Positions 15,863 through 23,900 of a stretch of 29,089 nt of DNA are shown here, one piece after another. Made by a program: the position numbers and the translations under genes. The number at the start of each line of letters is the position of its first letter. Position 1 is the first letter of the stretch. The DNA comes from Alphaproteobacteria bacterium. GTDB taxonomy: Bacteria; Pseudomonadota; Alphaproteobacteria; Rhodobacterales; Rhodobacteraceae. The DNA is taken from the NCBI GenBank assembly GCA_024277955.1, contig JAJRUE010000257.1, forward strand, positions 1-29,089. The letters are read 5' to 3'. Under the pieces are notes generated by a model. That model worked only from the letters and a program-made list of their open reading frames with translations, was not told where the DNA came from and did no database searches.

Positions 15863-17329
15863 TTATGACCGAGCGGATGCAGCAATTTCCGCCGCCTGCC
15901 CCGCCGCATCCGCCGGCCCGTCCGGGTTCTGTTCGCGAAAATGGGCAATCGAGTTGGCGTAATATTCGACCAGCGGGCGCTCGGCCTCGACCACTTCGAT
16001 CCGGGCGCCACGCTCGCGGATCATCCGCCGCATCAGCAGGTGGTTTATCGCCACCTCGACCTCTTCTTCGGGGCCGTCCTTTTCCGGGCGCACGTGCAGG
16101 TTGGTCCGGGCCAGCGCGCGCACCCGGGCGCAGACCGCGCGGGCCAGATCCTGGCGGCTGACCGGGCCGGCGCATTCCAGCAGCGCTTCGCACACCAGCG
16201 GCACCGGCAGCACCGGCACGATTTCGCGGATGCGCGACATCAGTTCGCGGCCGATTTCCTCGGTCAGTTCGGAGGCCGTATCACCGGCCTCGCCGCTTGC
16301 CTCCCCGCCGCGCTTGCGGGTGAATTCCGCCAGCGACAACGGCGCGCCGAAACTGACCGCCGCATAGCCGTAGCGCAGAAACCGCCCGGTCAGCCGCTGA
16401 AAGACATGCTTGACGAAATACTTGACCGCGGCGCTCCAGCGGAACCGGAACTTGCGCTTGCCGGCCTGTCCGGCGGCGATCAGCACCCGGTCTTCCAGCA
16501 CCCGGTCATAGTTCAGCCCCACCGGCACAAAGGCCACATCCCGGCTTTCGCCCGGCACGAAATCGGACACGATGTAGTTGAGCAGCCCCAGTTTCGGCGC
16601 CCCGACCCGCCCGTCCAGGCTGAGCCCGCCTTCCGGAAACACCGCCTGCGCCACCCCCGCCGCCGTCGCCATCTGCACGTAGCGCGCCAGCACGCGGCGA
16701 TACAGCGCGTTGCGCGACCGGCGGCGGATGAAATAGGCGCCCATCGCCCGGATCAGGCGGCTGAGCGGCCAGACCCGCGCCCATTCGCCCACCGCATAGG
16801 ACAGCGCCGCGCGTTCCGCCGCCAGGTAGGTGACCAGCACGTAATCCATGTTGGACCGGTGGTTCATGATGAAGATCACCGTCGCGTCCTTGTGGATTTC
16901 GCGCAGCGCCTTTTCGTCGAAATAGCCCAGCCGCACCCGGTAGAACGCCCGGCTGATCCACTTGGCAAGCTTGATCGCGATGCCGAAATAGGCGGTGGCG
17001 CTGAAAGATGGCACGATCTCGCGGGCGTATCGGCGCGCTTCCTGAAAGGCCACGTCTTCGGGGACGCCGGTTTCGCGGGCGTGTTCGGCCACCGCCTCGA
17101 TCACCTTGGCGTCGTAGATCAGCCGCAGGATGGTATCGTGCCGGCGCGCCAGCTTGAACGGCTCGATCGGGCGTTCCAGCCGTTCGTTCAGCTTGGCGAC
17201 GACGCGTTCCATCCGGCGGCGAAAGAACCAGCGCACCGAGGGCAACAGGAAATGCGACAGCGCCGTGACCGCCGCAAAACCCAGGATCAGCACCAGCAAC
17301 CAGACCGGCAATTCAACCATTCGCGTCAT
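15863..17329 (-). CDS. PlsB/DHAPAT-type glycerol-phosphate acyltransferase
   Basis: A 488-residue membrane-associated acyltransferase. An N-terminal membrane segment (about 4-27) is followed by a basic region and the acyltransferase core. Catalytic motif I is NHRSNMD (HxxxxD), motif III is FPEGGLSLDGR and motif IV is VPVGLNYDR. The motifs fit enzymes acylating glycerol-3-phosphate or lysophosphatidate in phospholipid synthesis; the long C-terminal helical domain favours the PlsB/DHAPAT group over PlsC. The ATG at 17329 has a weak AGGG upstream; another in-frame ATG lies at 17320. It is transcribed toward ccrA and divergently from the 111-aa gene. No functional link to the ethylmalonyl-CoA genes is evident beyond position. 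Confidence 0.82.
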   Translation of the reverse strand: MTRMVELPVWLLVLILGFAAVTALSHFLLPSVRWFFRRRMERVVAKLNERLERPIEPFKLARRHDTILRLIYDAKVIEAVAEHARETGVPEDVAFQEARRYAREIVPSFSATAYFGIAIKLAKWISRAFYRVRLGYFDEKALREIHKDATVIFIMNHRSNMDYVLVTYLAAERAALSYAVGEWARVWPLSRLIRAMGAYFIRRRSRNALYRRVLARYVQMATAAGVAQAVFPEGGLSLDGRVGAPKLGLLNYIVSDFVPGESRDVAFVPVGLNYDRVLEDRVLIAAGQAGKRKFRFRWSAAVKYFVKHVFQRLTGRFLRYGYAAVSFGAPLSLAEFTRKRGGEASGEAGDTASELTEEIGRELMSRIREIVPVLPVPLVCEALLECAGPVSRQDLARAVCARVRALARTNLHVRPEKDGPEEEVEVAINHLLMRRMIRERGARIEVVEAERPLVEYYANSIAHFREQNPDGPADAAGQAAEIAASARS

Positions 17330-17576
17330 GGGCGGACCCTGACAGGAAATTGCCGCCGGGTAAATCCACCGGCCGAAACCTTGGGAAAAATCCAGCTGTG
17401 ACGCATGTGCATCACAAAATCGCCGCATCGATCTGCATGTTGCGAAGGGTATCGGCCACGCTATCGTGATCGAACCAGATAACAAAAACGTGAATTTTGA
17501 CGAGGACATGCATTGGACAGCGGCCCGGACAGCCGGCCGAACTTTCGAAAATTCATAGAAAGATACGGAGACCACA

Positions 17577-17912
17577 ATGATACCAAGGCGACAGCTTGCC
17601 AAATTTTTTGCCATCATTCTTGTCTGGGCGGCCACCGCCATGCCCGCGGCCGCGCTGGACCGCCGGGTGGTGATCGTCAACAACACCAATTTCACGATCG
17701 TGCGCTTCTACGGCTCGAACAAGGGCTCGGATTCCTGGGAAGAGGACATCCTGGGCTCGGATGTCCTGGGGCCGGACGAGCGGGTGCGGATCAACTTTGA
17801 CGACGGGTCGGGCTATTGCAAGTTCGACTTTCGCGCGGTGTTCAATGACGGTGATGTCCTGATCAAGAAGAACGTCAACATCTGCGAGATCTCGACCTTC
17901 ACCTACAACTGA
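17577..17912 (+). CDS. Small secreted protein of unknown function (111 aa)
   Basis: A 111-residue precursor with a clear Sec signal peptide (about residues 1-26, ending MPAAA) and an 85-residue mature domain that looks beta-rich. Notable segments are VVIVNNTNFTIVRFYGSN, SWEEDILGSDVLGP, the INFDDGSGYCKFDF stretch and a closing CEISTFTYN. Exactly two cysteines lie in the mature part and could form a periplasmic disulfide. CGGAGA precedes the ATG. I do not recognise a named domain with confidence. The gene is monocistronic, divergent from the acyltransferase (247-base gap with no clear promoter that I can defend) and ends at a strong hairpin. Confidence 0.75.
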   Translation: MIPRRQLAKFFAIILVWAATAMPAAALDRRVVIVNNTNFTIVRFYGSNKGSDSWEEDILGSDVLGPDERVRINFDDGSGYCKFDFRAVFNDGDVLIKKNVNICEISTFTYN

Positions 17913-17953
17913 CGCGCCAGCGCCTGGCGGCGATCGCCGCGCGGGCTGCATCC

Positions 17954-17978
17954 GGGGCCGGGCCTGCAGCCCGGCCCC
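17954..17978 (+). terminator. Strong hairpin terminator after the 111-aa secreted protein gene
   Basis: GGGGCCGGGC pairs perfectly with GCCCGGCCCC (10-bp stem, 5-base loop CTGCA). It is followed by TTGCCGTTTT, so a short T-run is present, and lies 41 bases after the stop codon. Confidence 0.75.
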
Positions 17979-18032
17979 TTGCCGTTTTCCTCCGCCTCCA
18001 CGCGCGGCCGCCACCGCCCTGCGCCCCGGCCC

Positions 18033-18060
18033 TTGCCGCGCTGCAGCAAATCTGTTTAAA
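18033..18060 (+). promoter_or_regulatory. Candidate ecm promoter
   Basis: TTGCCG (18033-18038), a 16-base spacer, TTTAAA (18055-18060); each box matches 4 of 6. Two direct GCAAAT hexamers (18046-18051 and 18062-18067) flank the -10 and might be regulator contacts. Confidence 0.35.
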
Positions 18061-18123
18061 AGCAAATTACGTCCCGCCTGCGGGATTAGAAACAATGTTG
18101 CGCTGAAATTCAGGATGTCGCCG

Positions 18124-20088
18124 ATGACCACCCCTGTCAAAGACCGCCCCTGGCTGTTTCGCACCTATGCCGGACATTCGACGGCACAGGCTTCGAACGA
18201 ACTCTACCGGGCCAACCTGGCGCGCGGCCAGACCGGGCTTTCGGTGGCCTTCGACCTGCCCACCCAGACCGGCTATGACAGCGATCACGAACTGGCGCGC
18301 GGCGAGGTGGGCAAGGTCGGCGTCCCGGTGAACCACCTAGGCGACATGCGCGCGCTGTTCGACGGCATTCCGCTGGAAAAGATGAACACCTCGATGACGA
18401 TCAACGCCACAGCGCCCTGGCTGCTGGCGCTCTATATCGCGGTGGCCGAGGAACAGGGCGCCGATGTTTCGGCCCTTCAGGGCACGGTGCAAAACGACAT
18501 CATCAAGGAATACCTGTCGCGCGGCACCTATATCTGCCCGCCCGAACCGTCTTTGCGGATGATCACCGATGTCGCCGCCTGGACCCGCGAACACCTGCCG
18601 CGCTGGAACCCGATGAACGTCTGTTCTTACCACCTGCAGGAAGCCGGCGCGACGCCCGAACAGGAACTGGCCTATGCGCTGGCCACGGCGACGGCCGTGC
18701 TGGACGACCTGCGCGCCAAGGTGCCGGCGGCAGATTTCCCGGCGATGGTCGGGCGGATCAGCTTTTTCGTGAACGCCGGCATCCGGTTCGTGACCGAGAT
18801 GTGCAAGATGCGCGCCTTTACCGAACTGTGGGACGAGATCACGCGGGAACGCTACGGCGTCGAAAACCCGAAATACCGGCGTTTCCGCTACGGGGTGCAG
18901 GTCAACAGCCTCGGGCTCACCGAACAGCAGCCGGAAAACAACGTCTACCGCATATTGATCGAGATGCTGGCGGTGACGCTATCGAAGAACGCCCGCGCGC
19001 GCGCGGTGCAGCTTCCGGCCTGGAACGAAGCTCTGGGCCTGCCGCGGCCCTGGGATCAGCAGTGGTCGCTGCGCATGCAGCAGATCCTGGCCTATGAAAG
19101 CGACCTGCTGGAATACGACGACCTGTTCGACGGCAACCCGGCGGTGGAACGCAAGGTGGCGGCGCTGAAAGAGGCGGCGCGCGCCGAACTGGCGCAGATC
19201 GACGCCATGGGCGGGGCGGTGAAGGCGATCGAGCACATGAAATCGCGCCTGGTCGAAGCCAACGCCGAACGCATCGCCCGGATCGAGGCCGGCGACACCG
19301 TGGTCGTGGGCGTCAACCGCTGGACCCAGGGCGAACCGTCGCCGCTGACCGCCGGCGACGAAGCGATCATGACGGTGGACCCCAAGGCCGAAGCCGACCA
19401 GATCGCCCGCCTCGCCGCCTGGTGCGAAAGCCGCGACGAGGCCGCCGTGCAAAAGGCGCTCGCCGCCCTGCGCGAAGCGGCCGTGAGCGGCGCCAACATC
19501 ATGCCGCCCTCGATCCAGGCGGCGCGCGCCGGCGCCACCACCGGCGAATGGGGCGAGATGGTGCGCAGCGCGTTCGGCCAGTATCGCGCGCCCACCGGGG
19601 TTTCGCCGGCGCCTTCGAACCGCACCGAGGGGCTCGACGAGATCCGCGCCGCGGTCGATGCGGTTTCGGACCGGCTGGGGCGGCGGCTGCGCTTTCTGGT
19701 GGGCAAGCCGGGGCTTGATGGCCACTCGAACGGCGCCGAACAGATCGCGGCACGCGCCCGTGACGCCGGGATGGAAATCACCTACGAAGGCATCCGCCTC
19801 ACCCCCGCCCAGATCGTCGCGCGCGCCCGCGAGGACGGCAGCGACGTGATCGGGCTGTCGATCCTGTCGGGCAGCCACATGCCCCTGATCCGCGAGCTGA
19901 TGGCGCTGCTCAAGGCCGAAGGGCTGGGCCACATCCCGGTGGTCGCGGGCGGCATCATCCCCGAGGAAGACGCCGAAACCCTGCGCGCCCTGGGTGTGGC
20001 GCGCATCTACACACCCAAGGATTTCGAGCTGAACCGGATCATGTTCGACATCGTCGAACTGGCCGACCCTGACGCAGCCGCCGCCTGA
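18124..20088 (+). CDS. ecm: Ethylmalonyl-CoA mutase (B12-dependent)
   Basis: A 654-residue adenosylcobalamin enzyme that converts (2R)-ethylmalonyl-CoA to (2S)-methylsuccinyl-CoA. The N-terminal MCM-like barrel (about 5-500) contains RTYAGHSTAQASNELYR and AFDLPTQTGYDSDHE. The C-terminal B12-binding domain (about 515-640) has the lower-ligand motif DGHSNG (DxHxxG), SILSGSHM and VVAGGIIPEED. Length and the single-chain arrangement fit Ecm/MeaA rather than two-subunit methylmalonyl-CoA mutase, and ccrA nearby supports this. The ATG at 18124 was preferred to an in-frame ATG at 18115 because AGGA lies 8 bases before it; the difference is three residues. The acylphosphatase gene follows closely. 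Confidence 0.93.
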   Translation: MTTPVKDRPWLFRTYAGHSTAQASNELYRANLARGQTGLSVAFDLPTQTGYDSDHELARGEVGKVGVPVNHLGDMRALFDGIPLEKMNTSMTINATAPWLLALYIAVAEEQGADVSALQGTVQNDIIKEYLSRGTYICPPEPSLRMITDVAAWTREHLPRWNPMNVCSYHLQEAGATPEQELAYALATATAVLDDLRAKVPAADFPAMVGRISFFVNAGIRFVTEMCKMRAFTELWDEITRERYGVENPKYRRFRYGVQVNSLGLTEQQPENNVYRILIEMLAVTLSKNARARAVQLPAWNEALGLPRPWDQQWSLRMQQILAYESDLLEYDDLFDGNPAVERKVAALKEAARAELAQIDAMGGAVKAIEHMKSRLVEANAERIARIEAGDTVVVGVNRWTQGEPSPLTAGDEAIMTVDPKAEADQIARLAAWCESRDEAAVQKALAALREAAVSGANIMPPSIQAARAGATTGEWGEMVRSAFGQYRAPTGVSPAPSNRTEGLDEIRAAVDAVSDRLGRRLRFLVGKPGLDGHSNGAEQIAARARDAGMEITYEGIRLTPAQIVARAREDGSDVIGLSILSGSHMPLIRELMALLKAEGLGHIPVVAGGIIPEEDAETLRALGVARIYTPKDFELNRIMFDIVELADPDAAAA

Positions 20089-20126
20089 AGCTTGCACGCG
20101 GCAGGGCTTTGGCCCAATCTGGGCGC

Positions 20127-20405
20127 ATGGGGCCGATTGCGATGGAACTGCGGATTACCGGGCGCGTCCAGGGCGTCGCCTACCGCTATTGGATGCGCGC
20201 GGCGGCGCGGGCGCGCGATCTTGCGGGATGGGTGCGCAACAGGCCGGACGGTTCGGTCAGCGCGCATATCGAAGGCGAACGCGCCCAGGTGGAAGAGATG
20301 GTCAAGGACTGCTGGGCCGGCCCCGGCGCCGCGGCGGTGCGCAATGTCGAAAGCCGGATCGTGCCGGCCAGCGGCGAGTTTGAGGATTTTCGCATCATTG
20401 GTTAG
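20127..20405 (+). CDS. Acylphosphatase
   Basis: A 92-residue acylphosphatase-fold protein hydrolysing carboxyl-phosphate bonds. The signature GRVQGVAYRYWM supplies the catalytic arginine (R20), and GWVRNRPDGSV supplies the catalytic asparagine (N38). The start is uncertain: ATGs at 20127 and 20142 are both in frame, neither with a strong ribosome site. The gene begins 38 bases after the ecm stop and is probably co-transcribed with it. Downstream are two tandem hairpins. Confidence 0.88.
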   Translation: MGPIAMELRITGRVQGVAYRYWMRAAARARDLAGWVRNRPDGSVSAHIEGERAQVEEMVKDCWAGPGAAAVRNVESRIVPASGEFEDFRIIG

Positions 20406-20438
20406 GGGCAAAGGCGGCTTTGCAACCACCGCCGGGCA

Positions 20439-20485
20439 CCGAAATCTTTCAAAGATTTCGGCCCGTTTTCTTTGCAAGAAAACGG
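20439..20485. terminator. Twin tandem hairpins after the acylphosphatase gene
   Basis: CCGAAATCTTT-C-AAAGATTTCGG (20439-20461, 11-bp stem) is followed one base later by CCGTTTTCTT-TGC-AAGAAAACGG (20463-20485, 10-bp stem). Both have near-zero loops and internal T-runs on both strands. The layout copies the twin palindromes at 9932-9978 with different stem sequences. Confidence 0.6.
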
Positions 20486-20562
20486 CTACCCCAGATGCCC
20501 CTTGCCCACCGCCGGGGGCTGTGAAATCTTGCGCCCCAGTCGCTTGAAAGACGGGACGGACC

Positions 20563-21789
20563 ATGGACAGTGCAGCCTTCGAAACCCACCTGCAAAAGCT
20601 CGCGGAACTCAGCGTGCGTTTCGGGTTGAACCTGAAAGCCGGGCAAGACCTGGTGCTGACCGCCCCGATCGGCGCGCTCGAGTTGGTGCGCCTGGTCACG
20701 GCCGAGGCCTACAATGCCGGGGCCGGCGCGGTGATCCCGCTGTTTTCCGACGACGCCATGACCCTGGCGCGCTTCGAACACGGCCAGGATGCCTGTTTCG
20801 ACCATGCCCCCGACTGGCTCTACGCGGCCATGGGCGGGGCGCTGAAATCCGGCCAGACCGCGCGCCTGACGATTGCCGGCGACACGCCGGGGTTGCTGGC
20901 GGGGCAGGATCCGCAAAAGGTCGCGCGCGCCACCCGCGCCCAGTCCAAGGCGGCGCGCCCCTTCCTGGACGCCATCGTTTCCAACAGCACCAACTGGAAC
21001 ATCATCCCCTTCGTGACCGATGGCTGGGCCGCCAAGGTCTTTCCCGACGACACCCCCGATGCCGCCCGCGCGCGTCTGTGGGACCAGATCTTTCGCGCCA
21101 CCCGCGTCGACCAGCCCGACCCGGTCGCCGCCTGGCAAACCAATTTCGCCGAGCTTTACCGGCGGCGCGACGCGCTCCAGGCGCTGCGGCTTTCGGCGCT
21201 GCGGTTCACCGGCGGCGGCACCGATCTGACCGTCGGCCTTGCCAGGGGGCACAAATGGGTGGGCGGCGGGCTGACCCTGCCCGACGGCACCGCCTACGCC
21301 CCGAACCTGCCCACCGAAGAGGTCTTTACAATGCCCGACCGCAACCGCGTCCAGGGCCGCGCGGTGTTCACCAAGCCGGTTTCGGTCGCCGGCACCATCG
21401 TCGAAGGGCTGGTGGTCGAGTTTGAGGACGGCCGCGCCACCAGCATGACCGCCGACAAGGGCCAAGAGGTGATCCGCAAGCATTTCACCACCGACGAAGG
21501 CGCCTCGCACCTGGGGGAAGTGGCGCTGGTGGCCAATTCCTCGCCAATCGCGCAGTCGGGCGTCCTGTTCTTCAACACGCTGTTCGATGAAAACGCCGCC
21601 TGCCACATCGCCTTTGGCAACAGCTATGACATGAACCTGCTGGACGGCGCCGACAAGCAGACCGCCGGCGCCAATACCAGCCAGATCCACATGGACTGCA
21701 TGATCGGCAGCGCCCTGACCGATGTCGACGGGATCGGCGAAGATGGCTCCACCACCGCGATCATGCGCGCCGGCGAGTTCGTCATCTGA
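20563..21789 (+). CDS. M29 family aminopeptidase
   Basis: A 408-residue cytoplasmic metalloaminopeptidase of the thermophilic aminopeptidase (AmpS/AmpT/PepS) family, which removes N-terminal residues using two metal ions. The expected ligands and catalytic residues can be placed: E253 in LPTEEVFTMPDRN, E319 in SHLGEVALV, H348 in ACHIAFG, Y355 in GNSY, and H376/D378 in IHMDCMIG. GGGACGG precedes the ATG. It is preceded by 157 non-coding bases containing the twin hairpins and followed by 230 non-coding bases, so it is probably monocistronic. Family assignment is firm; the preferred peptide is not inferable. Confidence 0.93.
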   Translation: MDSAAFETHLQKLAELSVRFGLNLKAGQDLVLTAPIGALELVRLVTAEAYNAGAGAVIPLFSDDAMTLARFEHGQDACFDHAPDWLYAAMGGALKSGQTARLTIAGDTPGLLAGQDPQKVARATRAQSKAARPFLDAIVSNSTNWNIIPFVTDGWAAKVFPDDTPDAARARLWDQIFRATRVDQPDPVAAWQTNFAELYRRRDALQALRLSALRFTGGGTDLTVGLARGHKWVGGGLTLPDGTAYAPNLPTEEVFTMPDRNRVQGRAVFTKPVSVAGTIVEGLVVEFEDGRATSMTADKGQEVIRKHFTTDEGASHLGEVALVANSSPIAQSGVLFFNTLFDENAACHIAFGNSYDMNLLDGADKQTAGANTSQIHMDCMIGSALTDVDGIGEDGSTTAIMRAGEFVI

Positions 21790-21834
21790 GCCGGATCCGG
21801 GCCGCGAATGGCCGGCCCGCCGCCAGGATCGGCC

Positions 21835-21850
21835 ATAATCCCAGGATTAT
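21835..21850. promoter_or_regulatory. Operator-like dyad ATAATCC-N2-GGATTAT
   Basis: A perfect 7-bp inverted pair in an otherwise GC-rich 230-base gap, 170 bases upstream of the cytochrome b561 gene. It could be a regulator site or a small hairpin after the aminopeptidase gene. A GC stem (GGGCCG/CGGCCC, 21799-21818) lies just before it. Confidence 0.35.
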
Positions 21851-22019
21851 TTGCCCCCGGATAACCCGCGTTCCTATGGCGCGCGGCGGCGCGCGCGTAC
21901 AGATGTGGCGCGCAACGAACAGACGCGCGCAAGCGGCAGGGCACCGCGACCCCGAAAGACCCCGCAGGGGCATCGCCCGCACCGCCAGCGCGCTTCGGAA
22001 ACGATAAAGGAATGGCAAG

Positions 22020-22586
22020 ATGGCACATGCAACGACAAACATGCAGACGCGCGGGCGCACGGTCCGGGTCTGGGATATCGCCGTGCGGGTGTTTCACTGG
22101 TCGCTGGTGGCGGTGGTCGGGCTGGCCTTTCTGACCGAAGACGCCCGCACCTTTCACGAAGTCGTCGGCTACGCCGCCGTCGCCCTGGTCGGGTTCCGCC
22201 TGATCTGGGGGCTGATCGGCACCCGCCACGCCCGGTTTTCCAGCTTCGTGCCGTCCCCGCGCCGCTTTGTCGCATATATGCGCGACATGAAGGAAAGGCG
22301 CGAAAAACGCTACCTGGGCCATAACCCGGCGGGCGGCGCAATGGTGGTCGCGCTGCTGATTACCCTCAGTTTGGTGGGTGTGACCGGGTATTATGCGGCT
22401 GCGCAGGGCATTTCGGGGCTGCGTTGGGTCGGCGAAGTTCACGAGGCCTTCGTCAACATCCTTGTGGGGCTGATCGGGCTGCACATCGCCGGCGTGGTGC
22501 TGGCAAGTTTTCGCCACTCGGAGAACCTTGTCATTGCCATGATTACCGGTCAAAAGGAGGTCGATGACGACCACCCGGACCAATAG
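22020..22586 (+). CDS. Cytochrome b561 / Ni-Fe hydrogenase b-type cytochrome family protein
   Basis: A 188-residue di-heme membrane cytochrome with four hydrophobic segments (about 25-40, 48-66, 106-128 and 142-164). Candidate heme ligands are H26 (RVFHWS), H46 (FHEVVGY), H141 (EVHEAF) and H155 (GLHIAG). The RYLGHNPAGGAMVV loop (98-110) is a hallmark of this family. Such proteins pass electrons between quinones and diverse redox partners; with no hydrogenase nearby the partner is unknown. AAAGGA precedes the ATG. The 3' end overlaps the start of the following regulator gene by 23 bases, with that gene's AAGGAGG inside this coding region. Confidence 0.9.
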   Translation: MAHATTNMQTRGRTVRVWDIAVRVFHWSLVAVVGLAFLTEDARTFHEVVGYAAVALVGFRLIWGLIGTRHARFSSFVPSPRRFVAYMRDMKERREKRYLGHNPAGGAMVVALLITLSLVGVTGYYAAAQGISGLRWVGEVHEAFVNILVGLIGLHIAGVVLASFRHSENLVIAMITGQKEVDDDHPDQ

Positions 22587-23081
22587 CTCCAGCAATATCA
22601 AGCTGCGCCGCACCCTTTTTCTTGCCGCCGCCGGCTGCAGATCGTGTGCGGCGCGATCTTTCTCAATGACGTGATTTCGGAATGGGCGTTCCTGACGCCC
22701 CATATCTGGGCCGAGGCGGCGGGCGTCGTCGGGCTGGCGATCGGCGCCGGGCTGAGCCTGCGCGAATACCGCAACCTGCTGGTGCGCAACCTGCGCATCG
22801 AACGGGCACTGGACAGCGCCGCCGGCGGCTTTCAGCAGAGCATCGAGAAGCATTTCCACGAATGGGGCCTGACCAAGGCCGAACATGACGTGGCGCTGAT
22901 GTCGATCAAGGGCATGACCATCCCCGAAATCGCCCGGCTGAGAAACACCGCCGAGGGCACGATCAAGGCGCAGAACGCCTCGATCTACCGCAAGGCCGGG
23001 GTCAGCAGCCGCGCCGAGATGATCAGCGCGGTGATCGAAGACCTGATTTCCGGGATCAGCGTTTCGGGCGACGAACGCTGA
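22564..23081 (+). pseudogene. Membrane-linked LuxR-type HTH regulator, frame broken by one base
   Basis: The ATG at 22564 has a strong AAGGAGG three bases upstream and opens a frame reading MTTTRTNSSSNIKLRRTLFL then AAAG, which fits a basic N terminus entering a membrane segment. That frame stops at about 22674. The natural continuation, LQIVCGAIFLNDVISE, is in the -1 frame from 22635, as if one C were missing in GCCGGCTGCAG. The rest (to 23081) has a second hydrophobic segment (AEAAGVVGLAIGAGLSL), a linker helix and an intact LuxR/GerE helix-turn-helix (LTKAEHDVALMSIKGMTIPEIA...TIKAQNASIYRKAGV). There is no autoinducer domain. Either a one-base sequencing deletion or a true inactivating mutation explains it; a shortened protein from the GTG at 22644 is also possible. 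The downstream frame shows no further damage. Confidence 0.7.
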
Positions 23082-23085
23082 AGCG

Positions 23086-23101
23086 CCGGTCGGACGACCG
23101 G
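23086..23101 (+). terminator. Hairpin after the HTH regulator gene
   Basis: CCGGTCG-GA-CGACCGG, a perfect 7-bp stem starting five bases after the regulator stop codon. There is no T-run. Confidence 0.4.
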
Positions 23102-23143
23102 GAATATGCCTTGCACCGGCCTGATTTCCGGGGTTAATTTTCC

Positions 23144-23157
23144 GAATTGATCAATTC
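23144..23157. promoter_or_regulatory. 14-bp perfect palindrome upstream of the deoD ribosome site
   Basis: GAATTGATCAATTC ends one base before the AGGAGG of deoD (23159-23164). Its position, at the ribosome site and near any promoter in this 87-base gap, suits a repressor operator. It is AT-rich against a GC-rich background. Confidence 0.4.
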
Positions 23158-23168
23158 CAGGAGGCCCC

Positions 23169-23873
23169 ATGACCTTTCACATCGGCGCAAAACCCGGCGA
23201 GATTGCCGAAACCGTCCTGCTGCCCGGCGACCCCTACCGCGCGAAATGGGCGGCGGAGAATTTCCTGGAGGGCACCGAGCTGGTGAACGAGGTGCGCGGG
23301 ATGCTGGGGTTCACCGGCCACTGGAAGGGCAACCGGGTGACGATCCAGGGGTCGGGCATGGGGATGCCGTCGCTGTCGATCTACGTGAACGAGCTGATCC
23401 GGGACTACGGCGCGCAGACGCTGGTGCGCATCGGCAGTTGCGGGGCGATGCAGGAAAGCGTGGCGGTGCGCGACGTGATCATCGCCATGTCGGCGACCAC
23501 GGTGTCCACCCCGTCCAGCACGATTTTCAAGGAACTGAATTTCGCGCCCACCGCCAGCTATGATTTGCTGAGCGCGGCGGTTGCGGCGGCCTCGCGGCGC
23601 GATGTCGGGGTGCATGTGGGGGGGATTTATTCTTCGGATACCTTCTATGACGAGCGCCCCGATCTGAACGAACAGATGACCCGGCACGGCATTCTGGGCG
23701 TCGAGATGGAAGCGGGCGAGCTTTACACGCTGGCGGCGCGCTACGGGCGGCGGGCGCTGGCGGTGCTGACGGTGTCGGATCATCTGATCACCGGCGAAGC
23801 GCTGCCGGCCGATCAGCGCGAACGGTCCTTTGGCGACATGATCGAGATCGCCCTCGAGGCGGCCTTTCCCTGA
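23169..23873 (+). CDS. deoD: Purine nucleoside phosphorylase, DeoD type
   Basis: A 234-residue hexameric-type PNP that phosphorolyses purine (deoxy)nucleosides to free base and (deoxy)ribose-1-phosphate. The active-site residues sit at the E. coli DeoD positions: H4, G20, R24, R43, R87 and S90 in RIGSCGA, E179-M180-E181 in GVEMEA, and catalytic D204 in TVSDH. GSGMGMPS (61-68) is the phosphate-side loop. AGGAGG is ideally spaced before the ATG. A palindrome lies just upstream and a strong terminator downstream, so the gene is a separate unit. It is a plausible metabolic partner of the BMP importer at 3296-7954. Confidence 0.95.
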   Translation: MTFHIGAKPGEIAETVLLPGDPYRAKWAAENFLEGTELVNEVRGMLGFTGHWKGNRVTIQGSGMGMPSLSIYVNELIRDYGAQTLVRIGSCGAMQESVAVRDVIIAMSATTVSTPSSTIFKELNFAPTASYDLLSAAVAAASRRDVGVHVGGIYSSDTFYDERPDLNEQMTRHGILGVEMEAGELYTLAARYGRRALAVLTVSDHLITGEALPADQRERSFGDMIEIALEAAFP

Positions 23874-23879
23874 GCAAGG

Positions 23880-23900
23880 CCGGGGGCTGTCTGCCCCCGG
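23880..23900. terminator. Terminator between convergent deoD and the DUF1989 gene
   Basis: CCGGGGGC-TGTCT-GCCCCCGG is a perfect 8-bp stem seven bases after the deoD stop. It is followed by a tail reading CCCCCGAGGATATTTTCC and then AAAAGAAGA up to about 23929. From memory, similar hairpin-plus-GGATATTTT tails recur after genes in Rhodobacterales genomes. It serves both converging genes. Confidence 0.65.

Noticed and set aside
22600..22640. Programmed -1 frameshifting in the HTH regulator
   Set aside because: The local CTT TTT CTT run does not form an X-XXY-YYZ slippery heptamer in frame, and no downstream pseudoknot is obvious. A one-base deletion is simpler.
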